A stretch of DNA of 64,000 nt, from NCBI GenBank assembly GCA_947462335.1, contig OX381708.1:868001-932000 (forward strand), written 5' to 3'. Shown piece by piece: positions 32,670-45,314 of the stretch (the first letter of the stretch is position 1; each line of letters opens with the position of its first letter). Made by a program: the position numbers and the translations under genes. The notes below the pieces were generated by a model. The model was not told the origin of the DNA, ran no database searches, and saw only the letters and a program-made list of their open reading frames with translations. This stretch comes from Harmothoe impar. Lineage: Eukaryota; Annelida; Polychaeta; Phyllodocida; Polynoidae.

Positions 32670-33060
32670 ACTGTAAATTCTCGCCTATTACCCCATGCAG
32701 GTGACAGGCTTCTCCCAAATTCGAGGTGTGGGTCATACCCTGTTTTTTTTGTAAGTATAGTATTTGTATCAAAGTAGAAATTATCAGACTTCAGGTGTAA
32801 GGAATACTATATTCTCAAAGCCAGACACATGCCAGATACCGCTTAAATATGTGAGAATTTACAGTCTCCGAAGTCCTAAAATACTAGTGAGAAAAGCGTT
32901 AACATAGTTATAATAGAATTAAATTATTTATCATCAAGAGTTTCCTCCTTTGGTGGGCTATTATTCTCTTATATTCTAAATACACTACTTTCTGTTTGAA
33001 TGTGACTGCCACATATCAATATAGGAGGAGGTTAAGACAAGACGCGGCATGGCGACTCAC

Positions 33061-33152
33061 CGGCACTTTGAAGATACTTTTTGGGTCTTTGTCCTTCTTT
33101 TTCTTGTCTTCTGACTCCACCACGGGCAGCGTGGGCTGCTTGCTGAGTTGTA
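33061..33152 (-). CDS. Internal exon of the unrecognised minus-strand gene
   Basis: 92 bases: completes a split codon, then 30 codons (QLSKQPTLPVV, then a KKKKDKD run, to SIFKVP). The acceptor is TTTACAG and the donor GTGAGT. The phase fits both neighbours. The internal SIF motif recurs in the C-terminal KKSIFDHL. Confidence 0.75.
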
Positions 33153-33317
33153 CTGTAAATGTCAAAACAGGGTCAATTTTAATTACTGTGTACTTTATCT
33201 AAATTCAATTAAAGTCTCTTCACACCAAAGTGTGTGATGATGATGACGGGTTTTACACTGAACTCAATCAAATCAATGCTATTGTGACTGTATTTGATAG
33301 ATTGTCAGAATTGATGT

Positions 33318-33488
33318 ACCGTATTCGACGTAATAAGCGCCCTCCCCTTAATAAAGCGACCCCCCCCCCCTTTTTTGAGGCATTTTAGACTAGAACAAAA
33401 TTTAACGATTTTGGAGACTATTAAAACTAAAACTACCATTAATAATAATTGTATAAGTGCCCAGGGCACTTATTACGTTGAATACGGT
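33318..33488. mobile_element. MITE, ACCGTATTCGACG family, copy 2
   Basis: The same ends as 32497-32669 with a few mismatches in the right arm and a similar length; the interior has diverged and contains a C run. Confidence 0.8.
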
Positions 33489-33539
33489 ACTCTAATACTT
33501 CTATGCCTGCACCGCCTCTAGATGTGTGAGCGGCGCTTA

Positions 33540-33722
33540 AGGCCCCGTTACACGGACGTCATCTGACGTCAATAATTCTGAAGGCATCTGCAGTTGAAGG
33601 CATTTGCAGTTGAAATCAAACACGTTCTGATTTTGAAGGCAGATGCCTTCAATGTGTAACACCCATCTGAAGGCAAATGCAGCCACGTTTTGACGTCAGA
33701 TGACGTCCGTGTAACAGGGCCT
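33540..33722. mobile_element. PIF/Harbinger-like MITE
   Basis: Terminal inverted repeats of about 33 bases (AGGCCC, then GTTACACGGACGTCATCTGA) and TTA on both sides (33537-33539 and 33723-33725). A 3-bp TTA/TAA duplication is typical of PIF/Harbinger. No transposase. Each end contains TGACGTCA. Confidence 0.75.
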
Positions 33723-33982
33723 TTAAAGGTGACTGTATACTAAAAATAACCGCATTGAAATATAGTTCAGTAGATCAACATCTCAGGTATTGATCGGTGT
33801 AGAAACGAAATTTAAAATGCAGACCATCAATGCACATGAAGAAACAAATTTTAACCTCCAGAAGTAAGTTTAAGAAAAGAAAAAAAAAGCATCTCGCCCT
33901 CGCCCTCATCTTTTTAACAAAAAGTATCTGCAAAGCAGATAATCATTTTTAAGTCACACACACACACAAGAGTACAACTGAC

Positions 33983-34058
33983 CTTTCTTGGGTTTGAAGA
34001 CGACCTTGCCGAGTTTGAGGACCTGACTGCCGGCTGGCTCTGCCTCCCCGCCCTGCTC
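33983..34058 (-). CDS. Most upstream visible exon of the unrecognised minus-strand gene
   Basis: 76 bases: 25 codons (EQGGEAEPAGSQVLKLGKVV, then FKPKK) plus the first base of a split codon completed by the next exon. The acceptor is CCGTCCACAG and the donor GTCAGT. Earlier exons must lie to the right, in or beyond the assembly gap. Confidence 0.7.
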
Positions 34059-34225
34059 CTGTGGACGGTACGGTAAAACATTGGTTATAAGCCGACCTCG
34101 GTTATAAGCCGAATGTAGTCAGTAGTGTTATAGTACACAGATATAGATCTTAAAGTTCTGTCAGTTCATTTACATGACAACGCGGTACAAGCATTCAACT
34201 CTATAAGGGCCACACGGTGCTTTAG

Positions 34226-34310
34226 TGTGTTATTCCCTTTGTCGTCATGATGCATGGATGATTCCCCAGGGATGCATTCATGGGTTATGACGACAAAGGG
34301 AATAAGACAG
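34226..34310. repeat. Small foldback
   Basis: TTATTCCCTTTGTCGTCAT faces its complement about 45 bases later, with TGATGCATGGATGATT and GGGATGCATTCATGGG in the loop. A similar ATGATGCATGAATGCAG motif occurs near 27770 and 27840. Confidence 0.7.
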
Positions 34311-34631
34311 CACTATGTCATAATATAGTCAGTAGTGTTATATATACAGGTATAATATAGTATAAAGGTCTGTAAGTTCATCTACACAAAGTGTGTTACA
34401 ATGAGCGCCCAGCGTGGGGCTCACTTACTGCTCCTAAAGGAACGTCTGGAATGCTATGTGCCATCTAGACGTTAAACTACCTAACAATCAATCCTGTTAT
34501 CGTCAATTCTCGCGCAGAAGCCGCGCTAGTACGTGAGTCAGATCACCAGTGCGGCTTATAGGATCTGCTTCGAGTCAAGGTGCGGCTTGTACGCAAGTTT
34601 GTGCTGGTATGGTACAGTACTAAAGTCACCA

Positions 34632-34831
34632 NNNNNNNNNNNNNNNNNNNNNNNNNNNNNNNNNNNNNNNNNNNNNNNNNNNNNNNNNNNNNNNNNNNNN
34701 NNNNNNNNNNNNNNNNNNNNNNNNNNNNNNNNNNNNNNNNNNNNNNNNNNNNNNNNNNNNNNNNNNNNNNNNNNNNNNNNNNNNNNNNNNNNNNNNNNNN
34801 NNNNNNNNNNNNNNNNNNNNNNNNNNNNNNN
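34632..34831. other. Assembly gap (200 N)
   Basis: A run of exactly 200 N, a placeholder length. The tandem array of gene tails starts directly after it, so the true length and the array's left boundary are unknown. Confidence 1.
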
Positions 34832-35355
34832 CTCATCATGATGAGAATTTATTCTGGCTCATTTGTCATTTCTAACACAATTTCAAAAAAAATACCAAAC
34901 TATTTCCACCACCCAGAACTCGTCTGGTATTCGCTGCAGAGTGTTTCTTCCCCTAATTATGCACTCACTCACCCCATATTGAAAAAAATCCAACCTAGGC
35001 CGATCTGGACATGTCAATAGTCCATTTCAATCAGAATTTCGTCAGGATTCCATTTCTGGCCTCAGCCAAGCCATAAACAGCGTGCAACACGCTTTCCGCG
35101 GACATCGCGGTACTCGGAAACTTCACGATAACGCGTGTTCCGCTAGACTTAGGGCATGGATGAGGCCAGAAATGGAATCGTGACAAAATTCTGATCGAAA
35201 TGCACTATTTGCACGTCCAAATCGGACAAGAATTAGATTTTTACCTGATTTATACATTAATTAAATACCGAAAGGTGTGGCGGTGTGTGCCCGGGTGAGG
35301 CGCAGCATCGGCTGACTAGGTGTGTAACTCATCTCTCCCCTTGTTGTGCCTGCAG

Positions 35356-35505
35356 GAGGGCAGGAAACTGACGCGCTACCTCGACAACAAAGTGGTCAGC
35401 ACCAAGGGAGAGAAGTTCACGGAGGTCAAGAACGCCGAGGAGGAGGAGCAGCGCAAGAAGACCACGGTCAACATAAAGCCGGCTAAACAGTACCGCTTCC
35501 ACTGA
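35356..35505 (+). CDS. Terminal coding exon, array copy 1
   Basis: The acceptor TTGTTGTGCCTGCAG precedes GAGGGC. 49 codons then TGA, reading [14 protein letters not shown], an acidic and basic helix-like middle (EEEEQRKK) and the end [15 protein letters not shown]-rich coding sequence in AT-rich surroundings supports a real exon. The family was not recognised. No start or upstream exon is present in the unit, so a copy is only useful if spliced to exons outside the array. The 3' UTR runs about 1.7 kb to AATAAA at 37164. Confidence 0.7.
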   Translation, partial: EGRKLTRYLDNKVVSTKGEKFTEVKNAEEEEQRKKTTVNIKPAKQYRFH

Positions 35506-36237
35506 CACAGGCTGCCCCGGGTGAGGCGCGGCATCGGCTGATGGTGGCGCCGTCTGGTGGTTGCGTGTGGCACTAGCGTGCAGCAGTGGCAGCAGCAGGG
35601 CGGCAGGCAGCAGGAGAGGGTCAGCTGACACACCACCGGGCCCCACACTTAGTTCTACTCCGCTACATTCAACATCAACTCTGTTTTTGTGCTGCTGGCC
35701 TCTGCTGCCGCGGCCACTGACGGTGCGTCTCCAGACCGCTGCACATGGTTTTATCTAGGTTGTTCTGTGTTCTACATCATGTCAATATACGTTGTTGTGG
35801 TGCGCAGTACCCCGCTCCTCCCCCCACTGTACCATACCGCGCTGGTAGTAAGCAGGGCTTGTACCACAGTAGGAGTTACAACCTTGGCTTCCCTAGAGTT
35901 GTTCTGTCTCATATAGACCTTACTGCATTATACGTTAGACAGCGCGAGCGGTGACTACCGAGAAGGCACACGTCTGGGATTGGTGACCAGCTGTATGACA
36001 AGTTGGTGCCACATGAACAGGTTGCTGTAGGGTGGGCAGTGTGCTACATAATCATCATTATAGATATACTCCTCCCCCTTCCCCCCAGCACCTGCCATCA
36101 TTGTACATGTACTTATGACCCCCCCCCCCCTCCCTTAGCCTGTCTTATTCACCTAGCACCACCATATATGGACATCACACTATGTACCTATTAACCCCCC
36201 CCCCCCAAGTCTGTCTTCCCCCAGCACCACTCTCCCT

Positions 36238-36490
36238 GCCCTGATACCATATATGGACATAACTCCTGCCCTAGCTGCCCTGATACCATATATGGACATA
36301 ACTCCTGCCCTAGCTGCCCTGATACCATATATGGACATAACTCCTGCCCTAGCTGCCCTGATACCATATATGGACATAACTCCTGCCCTAGCTGCCCTGA
36401 TACCATATATGGACATAACTCCTGCCCTAGCTGCCCTGATACCATATATGGACATTGCCCCTGCCATGACTACCCTGATACCATATATGG
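36238..36490 (+). repeat. 39-bp minisatellite with CArG boxes, array copy 1
   Basis: Seven occurrences of CCATATATGG (an eighth lies just upstream near 36168) in units also containing ACATAACTCCTGCCCTAGCT. CCATATATGG fits the serum response factor consensus CC(A/T)6GG and is palindromic. Being 39 bp, it opens repeat frames (MDITPALAALIPY) that are not called as genes. Confidence 0.9.
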
Positions 36491-37163
36491 ACATAACCCT
36501 TCTCCCTGCCCTATTATACAAAAACAAGAGTTAACTTTTACTTTTACTTTTTTATGAACTTATGTTAATTATGTTTTTGACCCACAGTTGACAAAGTGTG
36601 AGTTGTTCTACAGTGAAGGGCATAACTCATGAACAAAGCCTGTATTGGCTGTTCTAAGCTGTATCTATTTCTGTCAACATGTTCACATATATAGCAGGGT
36701 TACGATTTTAGGTCTGATGAATCTTAGCCTCATGAATATCTTATGAACTATTTAAGTTGCTTTGGTGTTAGCAGCTGAAAGACAGTGTTTTATAAACCTT
36801 TTAATCTATTTTCCATGCCCAAACTAGTTTTCCTAAGTCTATGATATTTGATGTAGTTGCTGACAGTTTGGGTAATTATGTTGTAACCGATGTCAAGTGT
36901 AGTGTTTTTACGTTTACTTTGTCTTACCTTGTAAATGCTTTCTCCACGTGTGCGACAAGAACAGAGATTTTAGTACTGCATGTGTTCAGGTAACCAGTGC
37001 TACAATGTAAAGCGCTGCTCGGAACTAGACGTGGATTCAGCGTGTACATCCTGGGTGCTGTCTTCATTCCACGTCCTGCCGCATCCAGGCACCCCCGCCC
37101 CCGCGCTCTTACACTGCCCACCACCCCCACTCTATACTATTGTATCTTCTATATTTATTTTAA

Positions 37164-37169
37164 AATAAA
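37164..37169 (+). terminator. Polyadenylation signal, array copy 1
   Basis: AATAAA in TTTTAAAATAAAAACTATC, followed by a GT-rich stretch (CAGTTGTGTACTTTTG). The same signal follows every copy of the terminal exon, for example at 40191-40196. Confidence 0.75.
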
Positions 37170-37639
37170 AACTATCAAACCAGTTGTGTACTTTTGCCTT
37201 AGTCTTTGAAATGAGAGAGAACAGAATGGAATGGTCGCGTTCATACTTTAAGAACTAATCATGACCTTATACTTATTTCACAATTTGAATTAGTCAAATG
37301 AAACAAAAATTATCATCCATTCATTTCAATTCATCATCTATACCATGATAAATCACACTGAGATATAAGTCATGACTATGCACGTGCGTTGGGTTGGTTT
37401 ACCACGCATGTCGTCTGCTACACTGGATGTGGTGCCTCCCCCTGGTGTTGGTGAGGGGAAGCATTTGTGCCACTGGATTGAGGCCCACAGTGAAGGTGCA
37501 GGCCTCTCCTGGTTGGTTGATATGTGCTTCTACATGTTAAATGAACCTGGACCACAGGGGGTGCCCAGATTGGTTTCAGAGTGTTTAAAGATGTGGGTTT
37601 GGCCTTGTGGAGTGAGAATGACTTTTATAAATGGGCCCA

Positions 37640-38265
37640 AAAGTAAAATTTCCGAGTATCGCGATGTCCGCGAAAAGCGTCTTCCACTCAGTCTAGGGCT
37701 TGGCCGAGGCCAGAAATGGAATGCTGACGAAATTCTGATCGAAATGCACTATTTACATGTCCAGATCGGCCAAGATTTAATTTTTTCAATTTTTTGCCAG
37801 CCATGTGTATCGGGGTGGTTATTTTCGGTTTTTGACAAGTTATTAAAACATCTCTCATCATGATGAGAATTTATTCTGGCTCATTTGTCATTTCTAACAC
37901 AATTTCAAAAAAAATACCAAACTATTTCCACCACCCAGAACTCGTCTGGTATTCGCTGCAGAGAGTTTCTTCCCCTAATTATGCACTCACTCACCCCATA
38001 TTGAAAAAAATCTAACCTAGGCCGATCTGGACATGTGAATAGTCCATTTCAATCAGAATTTCGTCAGGATTCCATTTCTGGCCTCAGCCAAGCCATAAAC
38101 AGCGTGCAACACGCTTTCCGCGGACATCGCGGTACTCGGAAACTTCACGATAACGCGTGTTCCGCTAGACTTAGGGCATGGATGAGGCCAGAAATAGAAT
38201 CGTGACAAAATTCTGATCGAAATGCACTATTTGCACGTCCAAATCGGACAAGAATTAGATTTTTA
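37640..38265. repeat. Three-arm inverted repeat within the array unit
   Basis: A block of about 110 bases containing GAGGCCAGAAATGGAAT and TTCTGATCGAAATGCACTAT occurs three times per unit: direct, inverted (GATTCCATTTCTGGCCTC) and direct again. A 16-bp perfect palindrome TCTCATCATGATGAGA lies between the first two. It resembles a degenerate foldback transposon carried along in every unit; only this unit is listed. Confidence 0.75.
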
Positions 38266-38377
38266 CCTGATTTATACATTAATTAAATACCGCAAGGTGT
38301 GGCGGTGTGTGCCCGGGTGAGGCGCAGCATCGGCTGACTAGGTGTGTAACTCATCTCTCCCCTTGTTGTGCCTGCAG

Positions 38378-38527
38378 GAGGGCAGGAAACTGACGCGCTA
38401 CCTCGACAACAAAGTGGTCAGCACCAAGGGAGAGAAGTTCACGGAGGTCAAGAACGCCGAGGAGGAGGAGCAGCGCAAGAAGACCACGGTCAACATAAAG
38501 CCGGCTAAACAGTACCGCTTCCACTGA
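38378..38527 (+). CDS. Terminal coding exon, array copy 2
   Basis: Same acceptor, same 49 codons and stop as copy 1. Confidence 0.7.
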   Translation, partial: EGRKLTRYLDNKVVSTKGEKFTEVKNAEEEEQRKKTTVNIKPAKQYRFH

Positions 38528-39265
38528 CACAGGCTGCCCCGGGTGAGGCGCGGCATCGGCTGATGGTGGCGCCGTCTGGTGGTTGCGTGTGGCACTAGCG
38601 TGCAGCAGTGGCAGCAGCAGGGCGGCAGGCAGCAGGAGAGGGTCAGCTAACACACCACCGGGCCCCACACTTAGTTCTACTCGGCTACATTCAACATCAA
38701 CTCTGTTTTTGTGCTGCTGGCCTCTGCTGCCGCGGCCGCTGACGGTGCGTCTCCAAACCGCTGCACGTGGTTTTTATCTAGGTTGTTCTGTGTTCTACAT
38801 CATGTCAATATACGTTGTTGTGGTGCGCAGTACCCCGCTCCTCCCCCCACTGTACCATACGGCGCTGGTAGTAACCAGGGCTTGTACCACAGTAGGAGTT
38901 ACAACCTTGGCTTCCCTAGAGTTGTTCTGTCTCATATAGACCTTACTGCATTATACGTTAGACAGCGCGAGCGGTGACTACCGAGAAGGCACACGTCTGG
39001 GATTGGTGACCAGCTGTATGACAAGTTGGTGCCACATGAACAGGTTGCTGTAGGGTGGGCAGTGTGCTACATAATCATCATTATAGATATACTCCTCCCC
39101 CTTCCCCCCAGCACCTGCCATCATTGTACATGTACTTATGACCCCCCCCCCCCCCACCTCCCTTAGCCTGTCTTATTCACCAAGCACCAACATATATGGA
39201 CATCACACTATGTACCTATTAACCCCCCCATCCCCAGTCTGTCTTCCCCCAGCACCACTCTCCCT

Positions 39266-39518
39266 GCCCTGATACCATATATGGACATAACTCCTGCCCT
39301 AGCTGCCCTGATACCATATATGGACATAACTCCTGCCCTAGCTGCCCTGATACCATATATGGACATGGCCCCTGCCCTAGCTGCCCTGATACCATATATG
39401 GACATAACTCCTGCCCTAGCTGCCCTGATACCATATATGGACATAACTCCTGCCCTAGCTGCCCTGATACCATATATGGACATTGCCCCTGCCATGACTA
39501 CCCTGATACCATATATGG
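39266..39518 (+). repeat. 39-bp CArG minisatellite, copy 2
   Basis: Seven CCATATATGG boxes; one unit has ACATGGCCCC in place of ACATAACTCC. Confidence 0.9.
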
Positions 39519-41403
39519 ACATAACCCTTCTCCCTGCCCTATTATACAAAAACAAGAGTTAACTTTTACTTTTTTATGAACTTATGTTAATTATGTTTTT
39601 GACCCACAGTTGACAAAGTGTGAGTTGTTCTACAGTGAAGGGCATAACTCATGAACAAAGCCTGTATTGGCTGTTCTAAGCTGTATCTATTTCTGTCAAC
39701 ATGTTTATGTTCACATATATAGCAGGGTTATGATTTTAGGTCTGATGCATCTTAGCCTATGAATATCTTATGAACTATTTAAGTTGCTTTGGTGTTAGCA
39801 GCTGAAAGACAGTGTTTTATAAACTTTTTAATCTATTTTTCATGCCCAAACTAGTTTTCCTAAGTCTATGATATTTGATGTAGTTGCTGACAGTTTGGGT
39901 AATTATGTTGTACCCGATGTCAAGTGTAGTGTTTTTACGTTTACTTTGTCTTACCTTGTAAATGTTTTCTCTACATGTGCGACAAGAACAGAGATTCTAG
40001 TACTGCATGTGTTCAGGTAACCAGTGCTACAATGTAAAGCGCTGCTCAGAACTAGACGTGGATTCAGCGTGTACATCCTGGGTGCCGTCTTCATTCCACG
40101 TCCTGCCGCATCCAGGCACCCCCGCCCCCGCGCTCTTACACTGCCCACCAACCCCACTCTATACTATTGTATCTTCTATATTTATTTTAAAATAAAAACT
40201 ATCAAACTAGTTGTGTACTTTTGCCTTAGTCTTTGAAATGAGAGAGAACAGAATGGAATGGTCGCGTTCATACTTTAAGAACTAATCATGACCTTATACT
40301 TATTTCACAATTTGAATTAGTCAAATGAAACAAAAATTATCATCCATTCATTTCAATTCATCATCTATACCATGATAAATCACACTGAGATATAAGTCAT
40401 GACTATGCACGTGCGTTGGGTTGGTTTACCACGCATGTCGTCTGCTACACTGGATGTGGTGCCTCCCCCTGGTGTTGGTGAGGGGAAGCATTTGTGCCAC
40501 TGGATTGAGGCCCACAGTGAAGGTGCAGGCCTCTCCTGGTTGGTTGATATGTGCTTCTACATGTTAAATGAACCTGGACCACAGGGGGTGCCCAGATTGG
40601 TTTCAGAGTGTTTAAAGATGTGGGTTTGGCCTTGTGGAGTGAGAATGACTTTTATAAATGGGCCCAAAAGTAAAATTTCCGAGTATCGCGATGTCCGCGA
40701 AAAGCGTCTTCCACTCAGTCTAGGGCTTGGCCGAGGCCAGAAATGGAATGCTGACGAAATTCTGATCGAAATGCACTATTTACATGTCCAGATCGGCCAA
40801 GATTTAATTTTTTCAATTTTTTGCCAGCCATGTGTATCGGGGTGGTTATTTTCGGTTTTTGACAAGTTATTAAAACATTTCTCATCATGATGAGAATTTA
40901 TTCTGGCTCATTTGTCATTTCTAACACAATTTCAAAAAAAATACCAAACTATTTCCACCACCCAGAACTCGTCCGGTATTCGCTGCAGAGTGTTTCTTCC
41001 CCTAATTATGCACTCACACACCCCATATTGAAAAAATCTAACCTAGGCCGATCTGGACATGTCAATAGTCCATTTCAATCAGAATTTCGTCAGGATTCCA
41101 TTTCTGGCCTCAGCCAAGCCATAAACAGCGTGCAACACGCTTTCCGCGGACATCGCGGTACTCGGAAACTTCACGATAACGCGTGTTCCGCTAGACTTAG
41201 GGCATGGATGAGGCCAGAAATGGAATCGTGACAAAATTCTGATCGAAATGCACTATTTGCACGTCCAAATCGGACAAGAATTAGATTTTTACCTGATTTA
41301 TACATTAATTAAATACCGCAAGGTGTGGCGGTGTGTGCCCGGGTGAGGCGCAGCATCGGCTGACTAGGTGTGTAACTCATCTCTCCCCTTGTTGTGCCTG
41401 CAG

Positions 41404-41553
41404 GAGGGCAGGAAACTGACGCGCTACCTCGACAACAAAGTGGTCAGCACCAAGGGAGAGAAGTTCACGGAGGTCAAGAACGCCGAGGAGGAGGAGCAGC
41501 GCAAGAAGACCACGGTCAACATAAAGCCGGCTAAACAGTACCGCTTCCACTGA
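41404..41553 (+). CDS. Terminal coding exon, array copy 3
   Basis: Same acceptor, codons and stop. Its unit is almost identical to that of copy 2. Confidence 0.7.
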   Translation, partial: EGRKLTRYLDNKVVSTKGEKFTEVKNAEEEEQRKKTTVNIKPAKQYRFH

Positions 41554-42289
41554 CACAGGCTGCCCCGGGTGAGGCGCGGCATCGGCTGATGGTGGCGCCG
41601 TCTGGTGGTTGCGTGTGGCACTAGCGTGCAGCAGTGGCAGCAGCAGGGCGGCAGGCAGCAGGAGAGGGTCAGCTAACACACCACCGGGCCCCACACTTAG
41701 TTCTACTCGGCTACATTCAACATCAACTCTGTTTTTGTGCTGCTGGCCTCTGCTGCCGCGGCCGCTGACGGTGCGTCTCCAAACCGCTGCACGTGGTTTT
41801 TATCTAGGTTGTTCTGTGTTCTACATCATGTCAATATACGTTGTTGTGGTGCGCAGTACCCCGCTCCTCCCCCCACTGTACCATACGGCGCTGGTAGTAA
41901 CCAGGGCTTGTACCACAGTAGGAGTTACAACCTTGGCTTCCCTAGAGTTGTTCTGTCTCATATAGACCTTACTGCATTATACGTTAGACAGCGCGAGCGG
42001 TGACTACCGAGAAGGCACACGTCTGGGATTGGTGACCAGCTGTATGACAAGTTGGTGCCACATGAACAGGTTGCTGTAGGGTGGGCAGTGTGCTACATAA
42101 TCATCATTATAGATATACTCCTCCCCCTTCCCCCCAGCACCTGCCATCATTGTACATGTACTTATGACCCCCCCCCCCCACCTCCCTTAGCCTGTCTTAT
42201 TCACCAAGCACCAACATATATGGACATCACACTATGTACCTATTAACCCCCCCATCCCCAGTCTGTCTTCCCCCAGCACCACTCTCCCT

Positions 42290-42542
42290 GCCCTGATACC
42301 ATATATGGACATAACTCCTGCCCTAGCTGCCCTGATACCATATATGGACATAACTCCTGCCCTAGCTGCCCTGATACCATATATGGACATGGCCCCTGCC
42401 CTAGCTGCCCTGATACCATATATGGACATAACTCCTGCCCTAGCTGCCCTGATACCATATATGGACATAACTCCTGCCCTAGCTGCCCTGATACCATATA
42501 TGGACATTGCCCCTGCCATGACTACCCTGATACCATATATGG
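42290..42542 (+). repeat. 39-bp CArG minisatellite, copy 3
   Basis: Seven boxes, with the same ACATGGCCCC variant unit as copy 2. Confidence 0.9.
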
Positions 42543-44427
42543 ACATAACCCTTCTCCCTGCCCTATTATACAAAAACAAGAGTTAACTTTTACTTTTTTA
42601 TGAACTTATGTTAATTATGTTTTTGACCCACAGTTGACAAAGTGTGAGTTGTTCTACAGTGAAGGGCATAACTCATGAACAAAGCCTGTATTGGCTGTTC
42701 TAAGCTGTATCTATTTCTGTCAACATGTTTATGTTCACATATATAGCAGGGTTATGATTTTAGGTCTGATGCATCTTAGCCTATGAATATCTTATGAACT
42801 ATTTAAGTTGCTTTGGTGTTAGCAGCTGAAAGACAGTGTTTTATAAACTTTTTAATCTATTTTTCATGCCCAAACTAGTTTTCCTAAGTCTATGATATTT
42901 GATGTAGTTGCTGACAGTTTGGGTAATTATGTTGTACCCGATGTCAAGTGTAGTGTTTTTACGTTTACTTTGTCTTACCTTGTAAATGTTTTCTCTACAT
43001 GTGCGACAAGAACAGAGATTCTAGTACTGCATGTGTTCAGGTAACCAGTGCTACAATGTAAAGCGCTGCTCAGAACTAGACGTGGATTCAGCGTGTACAT
43101 CCTGGGTGCCGTCTTCATTCCACGTCCTGCCGCATCCAGGCACCCCCGCCCCCGCGCTCTTACACTGCCCACCAACCCCACTCTATACTATTGTATCTTC
43201 TATATTTATTTTAAAATAAAAACTATCAAACTAGTTGTGTACTTTTGCCTTAGTCTTTGAAATGAGAGAGAACAGAATGGAATGGTCGCGTTCATACTTT
43301 AAGAACTAATCATGACCTTATACTTATTTCACAATTTGAATTAGTCAAATGAAACAAAAATTATCATCCATTCATTTCAATTCATCATCTATACCATGAT
43401 AAATCACACTGAGATATAAGTCATGACTATGCACGTGCGTTGGGTTGGTTTACCACGCATGTCGTCTGCTACACTGGATGTGGTGCCTCCCCCTGGTGTT
43501 GGTGAGGGGAAGCATTTGTGCCACTGGATTGAGGCCCACAGTGAAGGTGCAGGCCTCTCCTGGTTGGTTGATATGTGCTTCTACATGTTAAATGAACCTG
43601 GACCACAGGGGGTGCCCAGATTGGTTTCAGAGTGTTTAAAGATGTGGGTTTGGCCTTGTGGAGTGAGAATGACTTTTATAAATGGGCCCAAAAGTAAAAT
43701 TTCCGAGTATCGCGATGTCCGCGAAAAGCGTCTTCCACTCAGTCTAGGGCTTGGCCGAGGCCAGAAATGGAATGCTGACGAAATTCTGATCGAAATGCAC
43801 TATTTACATGTCCAGATCGGCCAAGATTTAATTTTTTCAATTTTTTGCCAGCCATGTGTATCGGGGTGGTTATTTTCGGTTTTTGACAAGTTATTAAAAC
43901 ATTTCTCATCATGATGAGAATTTATTCTGGCTCATTTGTCATTTCTAACACAATTTCAAAAAAAATACCAAACTATTTCCACCACCCAGAACTCGTCTGG
44001 TATTCGCTGCAGAGTGTTTCTTCCCCTAATTATGCACTCACACACCCCATATTGAAAAAATCTAACCTAGGCCGATCTGGACATGTCAATAGTCCATTTC
44101 AATCAGAATTTCGTCAGGATTCCATTTCTGGCCTCAGCCAAGCCATAAACAGCGTGCAACACGCTTTCCGCGGACATCGCGGTACTCGGAAACTTCACGA
44201 TAACGCGTGTTCCGCTAGACTTAGGGCATGGATGAGGCCAGAAATGGAATCGTGACAAAATTCTGATCGAAATGCACTATTTGCACGTCCAAATCGGACA
44301 AGAATTAGATTTTTACCTGATGTATACATTAATTAAATACCAAAAGGTGTGGCGGTGTGTGCCCGGGTGAGGCGCAGCATCGGCTGACTAGGTGTGTAAC
44401 TCATCTCTCCCCTTGTTGTGCCTGCAG

Positions 44428-44577
44428 GAGGGCAGGAAACTGACGCGCTACCTCGACAACAAAGTGGTCAGCACCAAGGGAGAGAAGTTCACGGAGGTCA
44501 AGAACGCCGAGGAGGAGGAGCAGCGCAAGAAGACCACGGTCAACATAAAGCCGGCTAAACAGTACCGCTTCCACTGA
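44428..44577 (+). CDS. Terminal coding exon, array copy 4
   Basis: Same acceptor, codons and stop. Confidence 0.7.
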   Translation, partial: EGRKLTRYLDNKVVSTKGEKFTEVKNAEEEEQRKKTTVNIKPAKQYRFH

Positions 44578-45314
44578 CACAGGCTGCCCCGGGTGAGGCG
44601 CGGCATCGGCTGATGGTGGCGCCGTCTGGTGGTTGCGTGTGGCACTAGCGTGCAGCAGTGGCAGCAGCAGGGCGGCAGGCAGCAGGAGAGGGTCAGCTGA
44701 CACACCACCGGGCCCCACACTTAGTTCTACTCCGCTACATTCAACGTAAACTCTGTTTTTGTGCTGCTGGCCTCTGCTGCCGCGGCCGCTGACGGTGCGT
44801 CTCCGCTGCACGTGGTTTTATCTAGGTTGTTCTGTGTTCTACATCATGTCAATATACGTTGTTGTGGTGCGCAGTACCCCGCTCCTCCCCCCACTGTACC
44901 ATACCGCGCTGGTAGTAACCAGGGCTTGTACCACAGTAGGAGTTACAACCTTGGCTTCCCTAGAGTTGTTCTGTCTCATATAGACCTTACTGCATTATAC
45001 ATTAGACAGTGCGAGCGGTGACTACCGAGAAGGCACACGTCTGGGATTGGTGACCAGCTGTATGACAAGTTGGTGCCACATGAACAGGTTGCTGTAGGGT
45101 GGGCAGTGTGCTACATAATGTCATAATCATCATTATAGATATACTCCTCCCCCTTCCCCCCAGCACCTGCCATCATTGTACATGTACTTATGACCCCCCC
45201 TCCCCACCTCCCTTAGCCTGTCTTATTCACCTAGCACCACCATATATGGACATCACACTATGTACCTATTAACCCCCCCCCCCAAGTCTGTCTTCCCCCA
45301 GCACCACTCTCCCT

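Noticed and set aside
34533..35020. ORFs spanning the N run
   Set aside because: They consist mostly of undetermined residues.
35329..35646. Minus-strand ORFs of 100-136 codons opposite the terminal exon
   Set aside because: Antisense shadow of a GC-rich exon; its conservation is that of the DNA unit.
36180..36534. Repeat proteins such as MDITPALAALIPY units on both strands
   Set aside because: The product of a 39-bp minisatellite read in frame; missing from three array units.
37372..37863. 163-codon ORF repeated in most array units
   Set aside because: It is broken by an indel in the 2.36-kb units and altered at its start and end in the last units, and much of it lies in the inverted-repeat block, so the frame is not conserved as coding.
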